The position numbers were made by a program, and so were the translations under genes. Below, piece by piece: positions 12,010-22,397 of a stretch of DNA of 64,000 nt (position 1 is its first letter; each line of letters starts with the position of its first letter). The stretch comes from Cordylochernes scorpioides (lineage: Eukaryota; Arthropoda; Arachnida; Pseudoscorpiones; Chernetidae). The stretch lies in NCBI GenBank assembly GCA_030710605.1, contig CP092863.1, positions 143,188,623 to 143,252,622 of the forward strand, given 5' to 3'. A model generated the notes under the pieces. It had not been told where the DNA came from and ran no database searches. It saw only the letters and a list, made by a program, of their open reading frames with translations.

Positions 12010-12731
12010 AATATTTTAAGCTACTACGAGCCCGCACTAAAGGTTGCTATTCACACATCCGTATCCTCACAAAATCAGTTAAAGGCCTCCTATTTCACCT
12101 GTCCATGCGTTTAACAGTTCAAGACATGGCTGATTTTCTTAGAAAAATCACAGAAAACATCAAAAAGCAAGATATTACCATTACAGCTAGACATAATAAG
12201 AAACTAACACATTGGTCCAGAAAATATAACTTCAAACTCGCGCCGAACAATGCCCTACAAACAATAGTGAATCTCTCTAGTTTCCAGCCTACTACAGAGC
12301 ATATAAACATATTATCTAAAGGACTTAAATATAGACCTCAAGCTAGAGCTGATGCCATAACAATCATAGCAGGGGTTGAATCTTCCATTTTCCGCTTAAA
12401 TCATCAAGAGAAGTTTAAAATCAGACAGCACACCGCAACAGTCCTTAGCGACCACAACCAAACCCAACATACCTACCAAATCAACAAAAATGTATTGCGC
12501 TCACTAACAACGAACAAAGATATAACCATCACTAGATCCGATAAAGGTTCACTTACAGTCATCATGAACACATCCGAATACATTTCCAAGATGGACACAA
12601 TACTTGTTGACCCGCACACGTTTACCCCATATCCATAGATGATCAGAATACCGCAACCTCTTCTTTTAAAAAAGAAATCAACAATCTGCTGAGGAAAAAA
12701 AATCATTAGTTCCGAAGAATGCAAATATTTT
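11991..12731 (+). pseudogene. PLE2 N-terminal region, frame broken
   Basis: A frame from about 12018 to a TAG at 12636-12638 encodes the region that precedes the RT in PLEs: an LSKGLK motif followed about 100 residues later by a DKGSLTVIM..YISKM block that matches the N-terminal part of Penelope polyproteins. The stop and a second one (TGA 12690-12692) are in the same frame as the RT ORF downstream. Translation of the intervening 50 bases in the next frame looks like PLE linker, so one small indel near 12630 and a compensating one near 12700 in the A run are the likely breaks. The first few codons before 12018 belong to inverted PLE1. Confidence 0.75.
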
Positions 12732-14153
12732 TTGTCCAATATAATGTCAAAAGCTTATATTTACGGTCTACCTAAATTACACAAAGAAGGTATCCCACTA
12801 AGACCCATCATCGCGTACCACCTCTCCCCTGCAGCTCCGTTAGCAACTTATCTAGCCAAAATACTGGCCCCGATGCTCAGAGATAGTGACTCCCCGACGA
12901 CCATTTCCTCCATTCCTGTCTTCATAGGTAAGTTACAACAAACAACAGTTACACCTGGCACCATCATGGTCTCATTCGATGTTGTTAATTTATATCCCAG
13001 TCTCCCCCACCAGCTTATTCTAGATTGCACCACAGAATTTCTAATCGAACAAGGTTGCCCCACAGACACCATTTCCAAACTCATTGCACTTATCAAAATC
13101 AGTCTTTGCCATAGTATTTTCAAATTCAACCAAGCTTACTTCAAACAGACCAAAGGCACCCCTATGGGTAGCCCATTATCCTCTCCCCTTTCAGAAATAG
13201 TGATGCGCAAGATAGATAAACGTATAGTTAATATCTTCCCAGACGACATTTTAATCTGGTCTAGATACATAGATGACGTCTTTGCTATAATCAAAATTAA
13301 CGCCTTTAATGATATACTCAACACATTGAATAATTTATATCAAGACATAGACTTTACTTCCGAGACTGAAACATGTGACTCTTTGGCATTTTTGGACATA
13401 CGCATAACAAAAACACGCAATAGATATAATACTGAAGTCTATTATAAACCCACCTTTCACCCAATGTATATAAACTTCTCATCTTTCTGCCCATTAAGCC
13501 ATAAAATCAATACGGTAAGAACCTTGTCCAAGAGAATATATACCCACTGTAACACTGAGGAGTCAAAGCAAAAGGAAACAAATAACATAATTTCAAATTT
13601 AATGTCCTCTGGTTATCCTAAAAACCTTATTTTAAGGCATTTCCATAACCCATCCCGCACCAAGATATATGACAATTATAAATCCATCTGCACAATACCG
13701 TATTCCTTGCAAAGCATAAAAATAGCTAGAGAACTAAAGAACTTCGGCATCCGCACCTACTTTTCCAACACCCCTAGTATAGGCACTATCTTAAGGAACC
13801 CTATTACTAAAGACAACACACCTCGGAACACTCTTCAAAGAAACAATGCTGTTTATTCCATAAAATGCAACGATTGCGACAGTGTTTATGTAGGTGAAAC
13901 TGGCCGTTACATTAAAGACAGAATACAGGAACACGACAGAAACATCAGACATAACGATCCGAAATCACTTATTGTCCAGCACATATCACAGACAGGACAT
14001 AGTTTCAACACAACTGATCCAAGATCACATTATTCTAACATACCACATAAACACAAAAGATTGGTTGTCGAGGCCTTGCTATCTCTGAGATATAATAGTA
14101 TAAACAGACATATTGATGTACCTGAGCCGTATATAAGCTTATTACATAAATAG
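12732..14153 (+). CDS. PLE2 reverse transcriptase / GIY-YIG endonuclease
   Basis: 473 codons. The ATG at 12732 is simply the first one after the upstream breaks; the native protein was longer. Domains: thumb-finger segment with YGLPKLHKEG (residues 9-18), RT palm with SFDVVNLYPSLP (about 83-94), KGTPMGSPLSS (about 145-155) and catalytic YIDDVF (about 180-185); then a linker and a GIY-YIG domain with VYSIKCNDCDSVYVGETGR (about 377-395), R and EH downstream and a conserved H region. PLE enzymes cut the target with the GIY-YIG domain and prime reverse transcription there. It differs from PLE1 by a handful of residues. The catalytic motifs are intact, the N-terminal module is broken. Confidence 0.9.
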   Translation: MSNIMSKAYIYGLPKLHKEGIPLRPIIAYHLSPAAPLATYLAKILAPMLRDSDSPTTISSIPVFIGKLQQTTVTPGTIMVSFDVVNLYPSLPHQLILDCTTEFLIEQGCPTDTISKLIALIKISLCHSIFKFNQAYFKQTKGTPMGSPLSSPLSEIVMRKIDKRIVNIFPDDILIWSRYIDDVFAIIKINAFNDILNTLNNLYQDIDFTSETETCDSLAFLDIRITKTRNRYNTEVYYKPTFHPMYINFSSFCPLSHKINTVRTLSKRIYTHCNTEESKQKETNNIISNLMSSGYPKNLILRHFHNPSRTKIYDNYKSICTIPYSLQSIKIARELKNFGIRTYFSNTPSIGTILRNPITKDNTPRNTLQRNNAVYSIKCNDCDSVYVGETGRYIKDRIQEHDRNIRHNDPKSLIVQHISQTGHSFNTTDPRSHYSNIPHKHKRLVVEALLSLRYNSINRHIDVPEPYISLLHK

Positions 14154-14580
14154 CCATCGATGTACCCCATGAATTCCCTGTTTTGTCCATTTATTTTAGT
14201 GTCCTTTTGGAGTGTTTTGCCTTATAAATACTCATGGTTTTATCTCAGTTTACGTCGAACCGTGGGAACGTCCTTTTAGTCTTGTTGCGCTTTTATCTTA
14301 ATACCTTGTAATATTCGTATATTATTCTTCTTAACAAATTTTATTAATTTGCTTATGTCTCGATATTCTTTTTAAACAAAAATCCTAAGTATTACCGATT
14401 ATTTTAAAAATTTTACAACTAATTCTAATAATACATATGCTGATTTATTCTTCGTGTATATAGTGTATCATTTTTCTTATACATTTGATCCTGTAGAAGG
14501 GCCACGCTGTGCCCGAAAGCTTGATGTCCTAATAAAGTGTTGAAAGAAACTCATCTCCTGAATTTTTGTCCTTACCAAGC
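14154..14580 (+). mobile_element. PLE2 3' region with hammerhead-like motif
   Basis: Non-coding 3' part, mirrored at 3143-3600. At 14491-14531 is CTGTAGAAGGGC..GCCCGAAAGC, a 4-bp stem between a CUGANGA-like and a GAAA box, followed by GTC and AATAAAG. This is the layout of the hammerhead motif known from PLE terminal repeats, but the first box reads CUGUAGA rather than CUGANGA and helix III is not closed, so I call it a relic. The right end lacks about 36 bp that the left end keeps. Confidence 0.65.
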
Positions 14581-14593
14581 AATAATATCTAAT

Positions 14594-15540
14594 GTTTAAC
14601 AATCTACTTTAAAGGTTATTCTGAAGAAGAACCTATGAAACAAAATACGATAATATACTACTATCATCTTGAAATCCAATCAACCCTATTTTTCACAATT
14701 TTAAAATAAAATGGTAAAAAACAATTAAAATAGTCAAAAGACACATTTACATATTTAGTAATTTAGATTATTTATGAGATTCCATAGATTCATTGTCTAG
14801 GAATAAATAAGAAAAAAGATTTTTCTATTATTTACAACTAGCCAATATACTGTTAATTTTAAAGCGTTGCTGAGAAACCCCAATTACAGGCGTTACATTG
14901 ACATCGGGCGTGAGGGTTTGACCCAATTATCATAACAATACCAAATATTTGACAGACGTCCTTGCTAACTTAATTTTCATTATAATCTAATTCTCGCTTC
15001 GCGATGGAATTAATTCACAATTTAATATGAACCAGCTAATATTGTCCATTTGAAATGGGTTGACAGTTAGAATTTGTGTCTAGATATTGAAAGCCCTACC
15101 TTTATAGAATAATTTAATACATCTACGCTCTCCATCACAAATAAAATGGGTTAAAACCAGAGAATAACTTAGTCAAACTAACTTATTTAAGCGTATACAG
15201 TTCCATCCAAATTTTATAGTCACTCAATTTATCACATCACAAGGCCAGAAATACTTACATTAAAGAGGTCTATCAGGAACACCAAATTGTTCCTGCGGAG
15301 AAACTGAACAAACTTCACCTTATCTATGACATTCCGAACTTTACAGAAGTGAGACATTGATTGTTCTCTGATCTTAACGATTTATCTTTTTTACATCAGC
15401 CACTTTGTCTATATACATTTTATGAACTCTGTCGATTAATACATGTAAATTTGTAAATATTTAATTCTAAGTTGTTTTTTGTTTGTTTCCTCTGTAATAG
15501 ACGCAAATATTTCAATATCACGCCTGGTTGATTAATAAAT
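14594..15540. other. Copy A after the PLE: AT-rich DNA and LINE tail
   Basis: Continues copy A and matches 25468-26545 of copy B. Most is AT-rich without features. The last 300 bases hold a decayed LINE 3' end (described separately). Confidence 0.7.
15235..15455 (+). pseudogene. LINE ORF2 C-terminal remnant (copy A)
   Basis: Broken frames encode a C-terminal zinc-knuckle-like segment: NCSCGETEQT in one frame and HLIYD..PNFTEVRH in another. The pattern CxCG..E..H....CP.F...R is the usual C-terminus of Jockey/R1/I-type LINE proteins. In this copy the second cysteine is changed and a stop replaces the R codon after RH. A better copy is at 26226-26453. Confidence 0.6.
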
Positions 15541-15703
15541 TGTTGTGTATGTAAATTGGTAAACATGTATTTTGCATGTTTTTTATTATTAATATGTAAA
15601 TACATATTTGTATATATACGACATTAACGGTGCAATAAAACAGAAATTGACCAATAGATCTCGGCTGTGTGTGTTGTGACAAACACCAGGAGGAGATACA
15701 TCA
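15541..15703 (+). repeat. 5' LTR, 163 bp
   Basis: Begins TGTTGTG and ends ACATCA, with AATAAAA near its middle as polyadenylation signal. It lacks a 6-bp piece present in the 3' LTR. Confidence 0.92.
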
Positions 15704-15793
15704 ACTGGCGACGAGGACCTGTGGGAACAAGATCAATTGCATTTTCGCAAGAAAGGGAAGCCTGATATCTAAAGTTAACTAGAAGCCAACAGT

Positions 15794-16617
15794 ATGTCTG
15801 GTGGTTCAATGATTGTACCGTTCGGTTTCTTCAGACCAGTGGAATAATCCTTTGATATTTTCGTTCAAAGATTTGAAGCTGCCTTTGTGACGAATGGGCT
15901 GGAGGAGGGAAAAAGAATACCCATCTTTGTTTCTCTGCTGGATTCGGAAATGTTGAAACTGGGCAATGATTTGTTCCTCCCGAGTACAATGAGAGAACAG
16001 CCTTATGAACTGTTAGTACAAAGAATAAAGCTACATCTAGCTCCAAGAAAGAAGGTGATTCCTCAACGATGCAGGTTCTTAAAAGATTTCAACTAGAAAA
16101 TGAATCCGTTTCAGAATACCTGCGTGAGCTCAGGCATTTGGCTATGGATTGCACTTTTGGTGAAATGTTGGAGGTCATGTTACGAGACCGTTTTGTAGCT
16201 GGTATAAAGTCGGAAAGCCTTCAGAAGAAATTGTTGCAGGAGGATGACGATGTCACCTTGGACAGGGTATTTTCTATAGCAGTCTCGTTTGAGCTGGCTG
16301 AACAAAATGCTAAGGAGCTGCAGGATGGACTAGTGGCTAAGATGGATATTGTTCCAGGAGGAGATGGAAAGAAGGAAGCTCGGAGGGGATGGCAGCATGG
16401 GCCCGGTATGCAAAGAAGGGAGACAAATTGTTTCCGATGCGGCGAAAAAAACTCTCACCTTGCACCTGCATGCCCACATAAAACAAAATACTGTTATAAA
16501 TGCAAAAAATTGGACATTCGAGCAGGGTGTGCAAAACGGGTAAATCATTGCCAGACTGCAGATATGTGCAGGACGAATTTATTTATTCGGTACAAGGTGA
16601 TACTGATGCAAAAATAA
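15794..16617 (+). pseudogene. gag: Gypsy gag, three frames
   Basis: Starts at ATG 15794. A TAA at 15845-15847 interrupts it after 17 codons. The capsid-like region continues in the same frame to about 16075, then passes to the next frame near an AAAA run (about 16075-16090), giving a segment with the SVSEYLRELRHLA motif typical of gypsy capsids. A first zinc knuckle CFRCGEKNSHLAPAC lies at about 16430-16475. The second knuckle begins CYKCKK (16491-16508) and is completed only in the pol frame. Confidence 0.85.
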
Positions 16618-19600
16618 ATCTACATGTTGACGAGTATCAGTTGTGTTTTGTGGTGGACACGGGAAGTCCCGTCACACTGATACCGAAAACAATTTATGAA
16701 AAATACTGGAAGGATAACAAATTATCTCCATCTCAATTAAGGTTGAAATCCTTTTGCGGAAAACCTATAAAAATTATTGGTGAGAGAAGAGTTTTTGTAA
16801 GGGAAGCAAATCAAGATTTGCGGTTGATAGTTGTGGATGAAGATATTTCGGTGGTTTTGTTGGGACGAGAATGGCTAAAATGTTTAAATCTTGATTATTC
16901 TAGGTTATTGAACATTAGGCAAGTAAGCGAGTCCGATATCAAAGTTATTATAAATAAGTATGCTGGGTTATTCAGCAAAGAATTGGGTTTCTTAAAAAAC
17001 GTCCATATTGATTTTTATTTTTTAAAAAATACGACTCCTGTATTTTGTAAGGCGAGAAGTTTGCCTTTTACTTTGAAGAAAAATATAGAAACTGAAATCG
17101 ATGGTATGGTTAACGAGGGAATTTTACAACCTATTGAGTATGCTAACTGGGCCGCACCTATAGTACCAGTACTGAAGAAAGATGGAAGCCTTAGAATTTG
17201 CGGCGATTTCAGATGCACCGCAAATAAGGCCATAGAATTGGATAAGTACCCGCTGCCATCAATAGACGAAATATTTTCAAAATTGTCTGGAAATACAGTG
17301 TTTTCGTCATTGGACTTATCCAGAGCTTATTTGCAGGTCAGGTTATCTGAAGAGGCCAAAAGAGTGGTGAACATTAATACTACGAAGGGGTTATTTGCCT
17401 TTAAAAGGCTACCCTATGGAGTAGCTGTAGCACCAAATAAGTTCCAAAGAGAAATGGACAATCTATTTGCAGATATGTCGGAAGTGGCTTGCTACATCGA
17501 TGACATCCTGGTAGCCGGAAAGGATCACAGGGATCACGAACAAAAGCTGGAATTGGTCTTTAAAAGGCTACAAGAAAAATGTTTAAGATTAAACAAGGAT
17601 AAATGCAAATTCGCAGTAAATGCTGTTGAATATTTAGGTTTTAAAATAGATAAAAAAGGACTGCATCCCATAAGTAGTAAAATAGAAGCGGTGGTAGAGG
17701 CGCCTGAACCTACAAACGTTTCTCAATTGAGATCTTTTATAGGTCTCCTTATGTATTACTCTAGGTTTATAAGAAATATTGCAGATATTTTAGCGCCCTT
17801 CTAACACCTCTTAAAAAAGAATTCCAAATTGAACTGGACTAGCGAACACCGTAAATTATTTGCAAAATGCAAAGCATTGCTAACTAACGAGTTGGTGCTG
17901 GCACATTATGATGCAACTAGGGAACTAGTCCTTGCATGTGACGCCTCTAGCTATGGTTTAGGAGTGGTTCTGAGTCACAGGAACGATAGAAAGGAAGAAA
18001 CTCCTATAGCCTTTGCTTCAAGAACGCTAACTGAAGCGGAAAGGCGGTATTCGCAATTAGAAAAAGAAGCCTTAAGCATCATTTTTGGTTGTGAGAAATT
18101 CCGACAATATCTATTGGGACGTGAATTTGTGTTGATCACAGACAACCGACCTTTAATGCACATTCTTTCACCCCAGAAACCGATACCCATATGTGCTGCA
18201 TCAAGAATTAAGAGGTGGTCTTCAAAATTATCTGCATTTAAATACACTGTGGAGTTTCGAAAAACTAATGATAATGGCAATGCAGACGCGTTATCACGTT
18301 TATCTTTAGTCTCAAAGACCACGGAATCTTTGGATGAGGATCAGGTGCTTCTCCTTCGGAAAATGAGTGAGGTCCCCTTCTCATTCCAGGATGTGGCAGT
18401 TGAGACACGCCGGGATAAATTACTATCAATTGTGTTGAGAAATGTTAGGGAAAATAATTGGCCAATTCCAAAGGTATCCTAGGAAAATCCACTTTATTCC
18501 TATTATAGGATAAAAGACGAATTAAGTTGTGAGTTTGGGTGTCTCCAATGGTGTGAAAGAGTGGTAATTCGCCAGAAATTTAGATCCTTAATTTTGAACG
18601 ATTTACATGAGATGCACCTAGGGATGGTGAAAATGAAAATGATTGCTAGACGGTATTTTTGGTGGCCAGGCATAGATAAGAACATTGAAGAGTTGGCTAG
18701 AGATTGTAGAATATGCCAAGAGTCTGCAAGTATGCCGCCGTCTACCATTTCAGAGTGGACTTGGCCTGAGAAGCCGTGGCACCGTCTACACTTAGATCTA
18801 GCAGGTCCCTTTATGGGACGAATGTTTATGGTCCTTGTAGACGCGTACACCAAATGGCTGGAGATTGTCATCATAAAGGACATTACGAGCAGGACTATCA
18901 TAGGACATCTTAGGGAGATCTTTGCCAGATTTGGATTACCTGAACTTTTGGTAACCGATAATGGCAGACAATTTGTCTCAAGTGAATTTGAGGAATTTAC
19001 AACAATAAATGGTATAAGACACACAAAAACGAGTCCGTACAATCCCAGCACTAATGGCTTAGCTGAACGATATGTACGTGAATTTAAAAACTCTTTACGA
19101 AAGAACCAAGTAAAGGACGGTATAGAAATCAATCTACAGCGATTTTTATTCACCCATAGAGCTTTTCCTCAAACGGTATTAAAGGAGTCTCCCGCGGAAC
19201 CTTTAATGAAAAGAAGTCTAAGATCAAGATTTTCAAATTTGATTCCGAAAATGGCGAAGGTAGGAGAGGTGTACCATGATGCCATGAGGAAGCAAGAGCA
19301 TTTTGCGGTCGGCTCTGATGTGAATTTCCGGAGTTTTGCTAACAGACCAAAATGGAAAAGGGGCAGGATCATGGAACTACTAAGCAGACGACATTACCTT
19401 ATAGAAGACGAAGGCCGTTATGTGAAAAGACACATAAATCAACTAAGGCCAGTTATCAAGAAAGAAGTTCCTGAAGTGAGAGATTTGGTATTGCCGGGTA
19501 CATCAAGAGATTTTATACTGCCTGGCACTTCTCGAGATCACCCTGGGCTTGGCGGACAGGAGAAGACAATGGAAGAAGCCCCGGAGGTGGACGAAGAAAT

Positions 19601-19739
19601 TAAAGGAGCGGAGTCTTCAGCACAAGAGGACACTCCAGAACCAGAACCGGGCCCTGCTGCTGCGGCTGTCCCTGTCCCTGTGCGCAGTCCAAGACCGCAG
19701 CGATCCAGAAGACCGCCAGACCGACTGCACTACTATTAA
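16500..19739 (+). pseudogene. pol: Gypsy pol: protease, RT, RNase H, integrase, with two stops
   Basis: One frame throughout. Protease DTGS about 16654-16665; RT with YIDDILV at 17493-17513 and LPYGVAVAPNKFQ before it; RNase H with ACDASSYGLG and TDNRPL (about 17935-18155); integrase with an H-H-C-C zinc finger (about 18610-18720) and D, D, E residues in LDLAGPF, VTDNGRQF and NGLAERY; a basic tail ending in LHYY. No chromodomain. Nonsense codons stand at 17802-17804, between RT and RNase H, and 18480-18482, before integrase; reading resumes in the same frame after both, so each is a point change. Clade within Ty3/Gypsy not decided. Confidence 0.92.
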
Positions 19740-19750
19740 GAGGGGAGATG

Positions 19751-19919
19751 TGTTGTGTATGTAAATTGGTAAACATCTATATGTATTTTGCATGTTTTTT
19801 ATTATTAATATGTAAATACATATTTGTATATATACGACATTAACGGTGCAATAAAACATAAATTGACCAATAGATCTCGGCTGTGTGTGTTGTGACAAAC
19901 ACCAGGAGGAGACACATCA
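19751..19919 (+). repeat. 3' LTR, 169 bp
   Basis: Matches the 5' LTR apart from a 6-bp insertion (CTATAT-like) and two substitutions. Followed directly by TSD TAAAT. Confidence 0.92.
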
Positions 19920-19924
19920 TAAAT

Positions 19925-20865
19925 TAATTAAAATGAACTTATTCCGGTGTGATTTGAATGATAAATATATAACCTCATAACGCCTAGAGAATATTTAAAT
20001 GTATATTAGTTTCATTTTGTTTCATTGGATTGATATAACAACCTGTATATACATGCCAAGTTTCATGATATTTCATTATTTCCTTTTTTTCCGTATGTAT
20101 TACTTTCTATTTCAACTAGTGTATATATATGTTATATTAAAATATTATTTTATTTTAAAAAAATATATTTCATAGATTCAAATACTCTGCTAAATCGACC
20201 GCCAGAGGTCACGCTTCCCCTATATAAAACCGATTGTTGTTGTTTCCCGATGGCCGGCTCATATCTTTTGTACATTATGTAAATAAGTTTATTTGTTTGT
20301 TCTTACGCCTTAAGCCAGGCAGTACTTTTATCAAATTATGTTTTTATATATTCCATAAGCGCAATTAAATCTATTTTTGATCTTTACTATTTTATTATAC
20401 TTTCAAGATTTTAACCACGCCTGCATTAACATAGCATAATCCTCAAGATAACCAGAACCAAGCCGAAAATATTTTTATTTATATATAATATATAATCTAA
20501 AAATCAAATATTTAATATTAAAAAACATGTATTCTATTTTCATCATTGACTATTATTTTATTTTTGACCATAGCTTTAGAACATAACACTTTGAAAATTG
20601 TTGTAAATATGTATAGTTGACCTACCTAATTTTTTAAATTCACTAATATAGGATTCATTTTATAAATTTTATATAACTGTGAAAAATAATTTTATGTATA
20701 ATTTACTTCAAGTAATTCAAAATAAAAATTACTTGATGGGTAAATAATTATCTGTCCTATTTTCACGACAGAACCTTCAATTCTCTCTTTTTCAACAACA
20801 AAACAAAATATTCATAACATATATATGTTTTCTACTGAGATTATAAACAAAAAAAACATTCTTTT
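19925..20865. repeat. Interspersed repeat R1 (copy A)
   Basis: About 900 bp matching 26560-27475. Parts recur at 43495-43865 plus 47468-47790 and at about 59100-59490, so it is a repeat family in its own right. It holds a GC-richer block with CGCTTCCCCTATATAAAAC (about 20210-20230), TATA-box-like, followed by GATGGCCGGCTC. This could be a promoter or LTR, but no ends were found. Confidence 0.65.
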
Positions 20866-21150
20866 TTTCTTTACAATCTTCATCTCTATATTTGCTTTCT
20901 TCTTTAAAACACTTTTATATTCTTCTTCTTTATATTTTTATATTTATATTCTATAGAATCTTTATCTACATTCTTCTTTTTTCTATAATATTTATCTATA
21001 TTCTTATTTTTTTTACTCATTTTTAAATTAAAAATAATATATTTCTTAAAATATACATCAACTTACATGATTTACATATATAAATTTTTCTTTCTTTCTT
21101 ACTTTCGAACGTTATTTATTTAAAAAGAGCTTCTTCTTATTATTTTTTTT
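20866..21150. other. Pyrimidine-rich, AT-rich DNA, no gene
   Basis: Runs of CTTCTTCTTTATATT and similar; low complexity. The match to copy B ends at the left border. Confidence 0.6.
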
Positions 21151-21770
21151 TTAAATCGAAAAATGAACCTTTAAACATGTATTAATTCGAATATAAATGA
21201 ATTATTTGAAATGTATATCCATTAGAATATAAATGAACTTTTTGAAATGTATATCAAATCGAATATAAATTAACTTCTTCAATGTATCAATTCGAATATA
21301 TAAATTAACTTTTTGAAATGTATATCAATTCGATTTTAAATTAACCTTTTGAAATGTATTAAGTCGAATATAAATAAACTTCTTGAATGTATCAATTCGA
21401 ATATAAATTAATTTTTTGAATGTATCAATTCGAATATATAAATTAACTTTTTGAAAAATGTATCAATTCGAATATTAATTAACATTTTGAATGTATCAAT
21501 TCGAATATATAAATTAACTTCTTGAATGTATCAATTCGAATATATAAATTAACTTCTTGAATGTATATTAATTCGAATATAAATTATCTTTTTGAAATAT
21601 ATCAATTCGAATGTAAATTAACTTTTAGAAATATATCATTTCGAATATTAATTGACCTTTTTGAAATATATCACTTTGAATATAAATGAAATTTTTGAAA
21701 TATATCAATTCGAATATAAATTAACTTTTTGAAATTTAGCAATTAAAATATAAATTATCACTAAATTCAC
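21151..21770. repeat. AT-rich minisatellite, unit about 30-35 bp
   Basis: Roughly 18 degenerate units of the type ATGTATCAATTCGAATATA followed by AATTAACTTTTTGA. The TTCGAA core is the most constant part. It lies in the spacer between the two duplication copies. Confidence 0.85.
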
Positions 21771-22397
21771 TTTTTCCAATATAATTTATATATATCTAGT
21801 TTTCTCTAAATTACGAACGTTAGGCTTAATATTTTCAGAATTTTAATGATCTTTCCGTATCCCGGCGCTGCCACCATGTTATATATATTATAATGTTTCT
21901 ATTTAACCTTTAGCCTTATTTAAACATATATTTATAATATAGTTTCAGTCTATATATATATAGCCATGCAATACAGCACCAGGCTAGATGAATTACATAT
22001 TTATTATGGCTCAATTGATTATACTAACAGTGTTGCTGGATCTTTATATTTACACAGATTATACTATATACAACATATATATGTTGAAAACCAAGCAATC
22101 CACTTTGAATGTAGTACGCCTTTTTTTTTTGGATTGAATGTTTATTACAATTTTCCATATTCCGATGAAGGAGTTCGCCTATCTTCATCGGGGGAATTCA
22201 TACCTTGTAAACATCCACGTGAAGTGGCGAGTGTTTGTATAAGACAGATTGGTGTGAACAAATTTATTATTATATATTTTAAATATATTTCTATTGAAAG
22301 GTTTGGCCACACCAACCAGCCTTATACAAACCCTCGCAACTCGTGCATCACGTGGTTAATTTCTTTTCAAAGTTTGAATTCAAAGACTTCGCCGATA

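Larger units (their letters stand above)
3143..14580. mobile_element. Penelope-like element inserted as an inverted dimer, with nested Helitron
   Basis: One insertion of 11,438 bp bounded by a 13-bp TSD. It has two PLE copies facing away from each other. PLE1 (minus) occupies 12017-10649 and continues at 3660-3143. PLE2 (plus) runs from about 12018 to 14580. PLE1 is cut by a Helitron (3661-10648). The outer ends are inverted copies of the same 3' region; the left end carries about 36 bp more than the right. The two copies differ by only a few residues (for example F/L and D/E in the RT), so they are recent or recently homogenised. Inverted partial dimers are a known PLE habit. Copy B lacks the whole insertion. 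Confidence 0.88.
15541..19919 (+). mobile_element. Ty3/Gypsy LTR retrotransposon, decayed
   Basis: 4,379-bp element with short LTRs, 5-bp TSD TAAAT (15536-15540 and 19920-19924), primer-binding-like TGGCGACGAGGACC just after the 5' LTR (15706), gag, pol in the order protease-RT-RNase H-integrase, and a purine tract before the 3' LTR (about 19738-19747). No env frame. Copy B shows the empty site near 26540. Gag carries a stop and frameshifts and pol two nonsense codons, so this copy is inactive. The two LTRs differ by two substitutions and a 6-bp indel. Confidence 0.93.
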
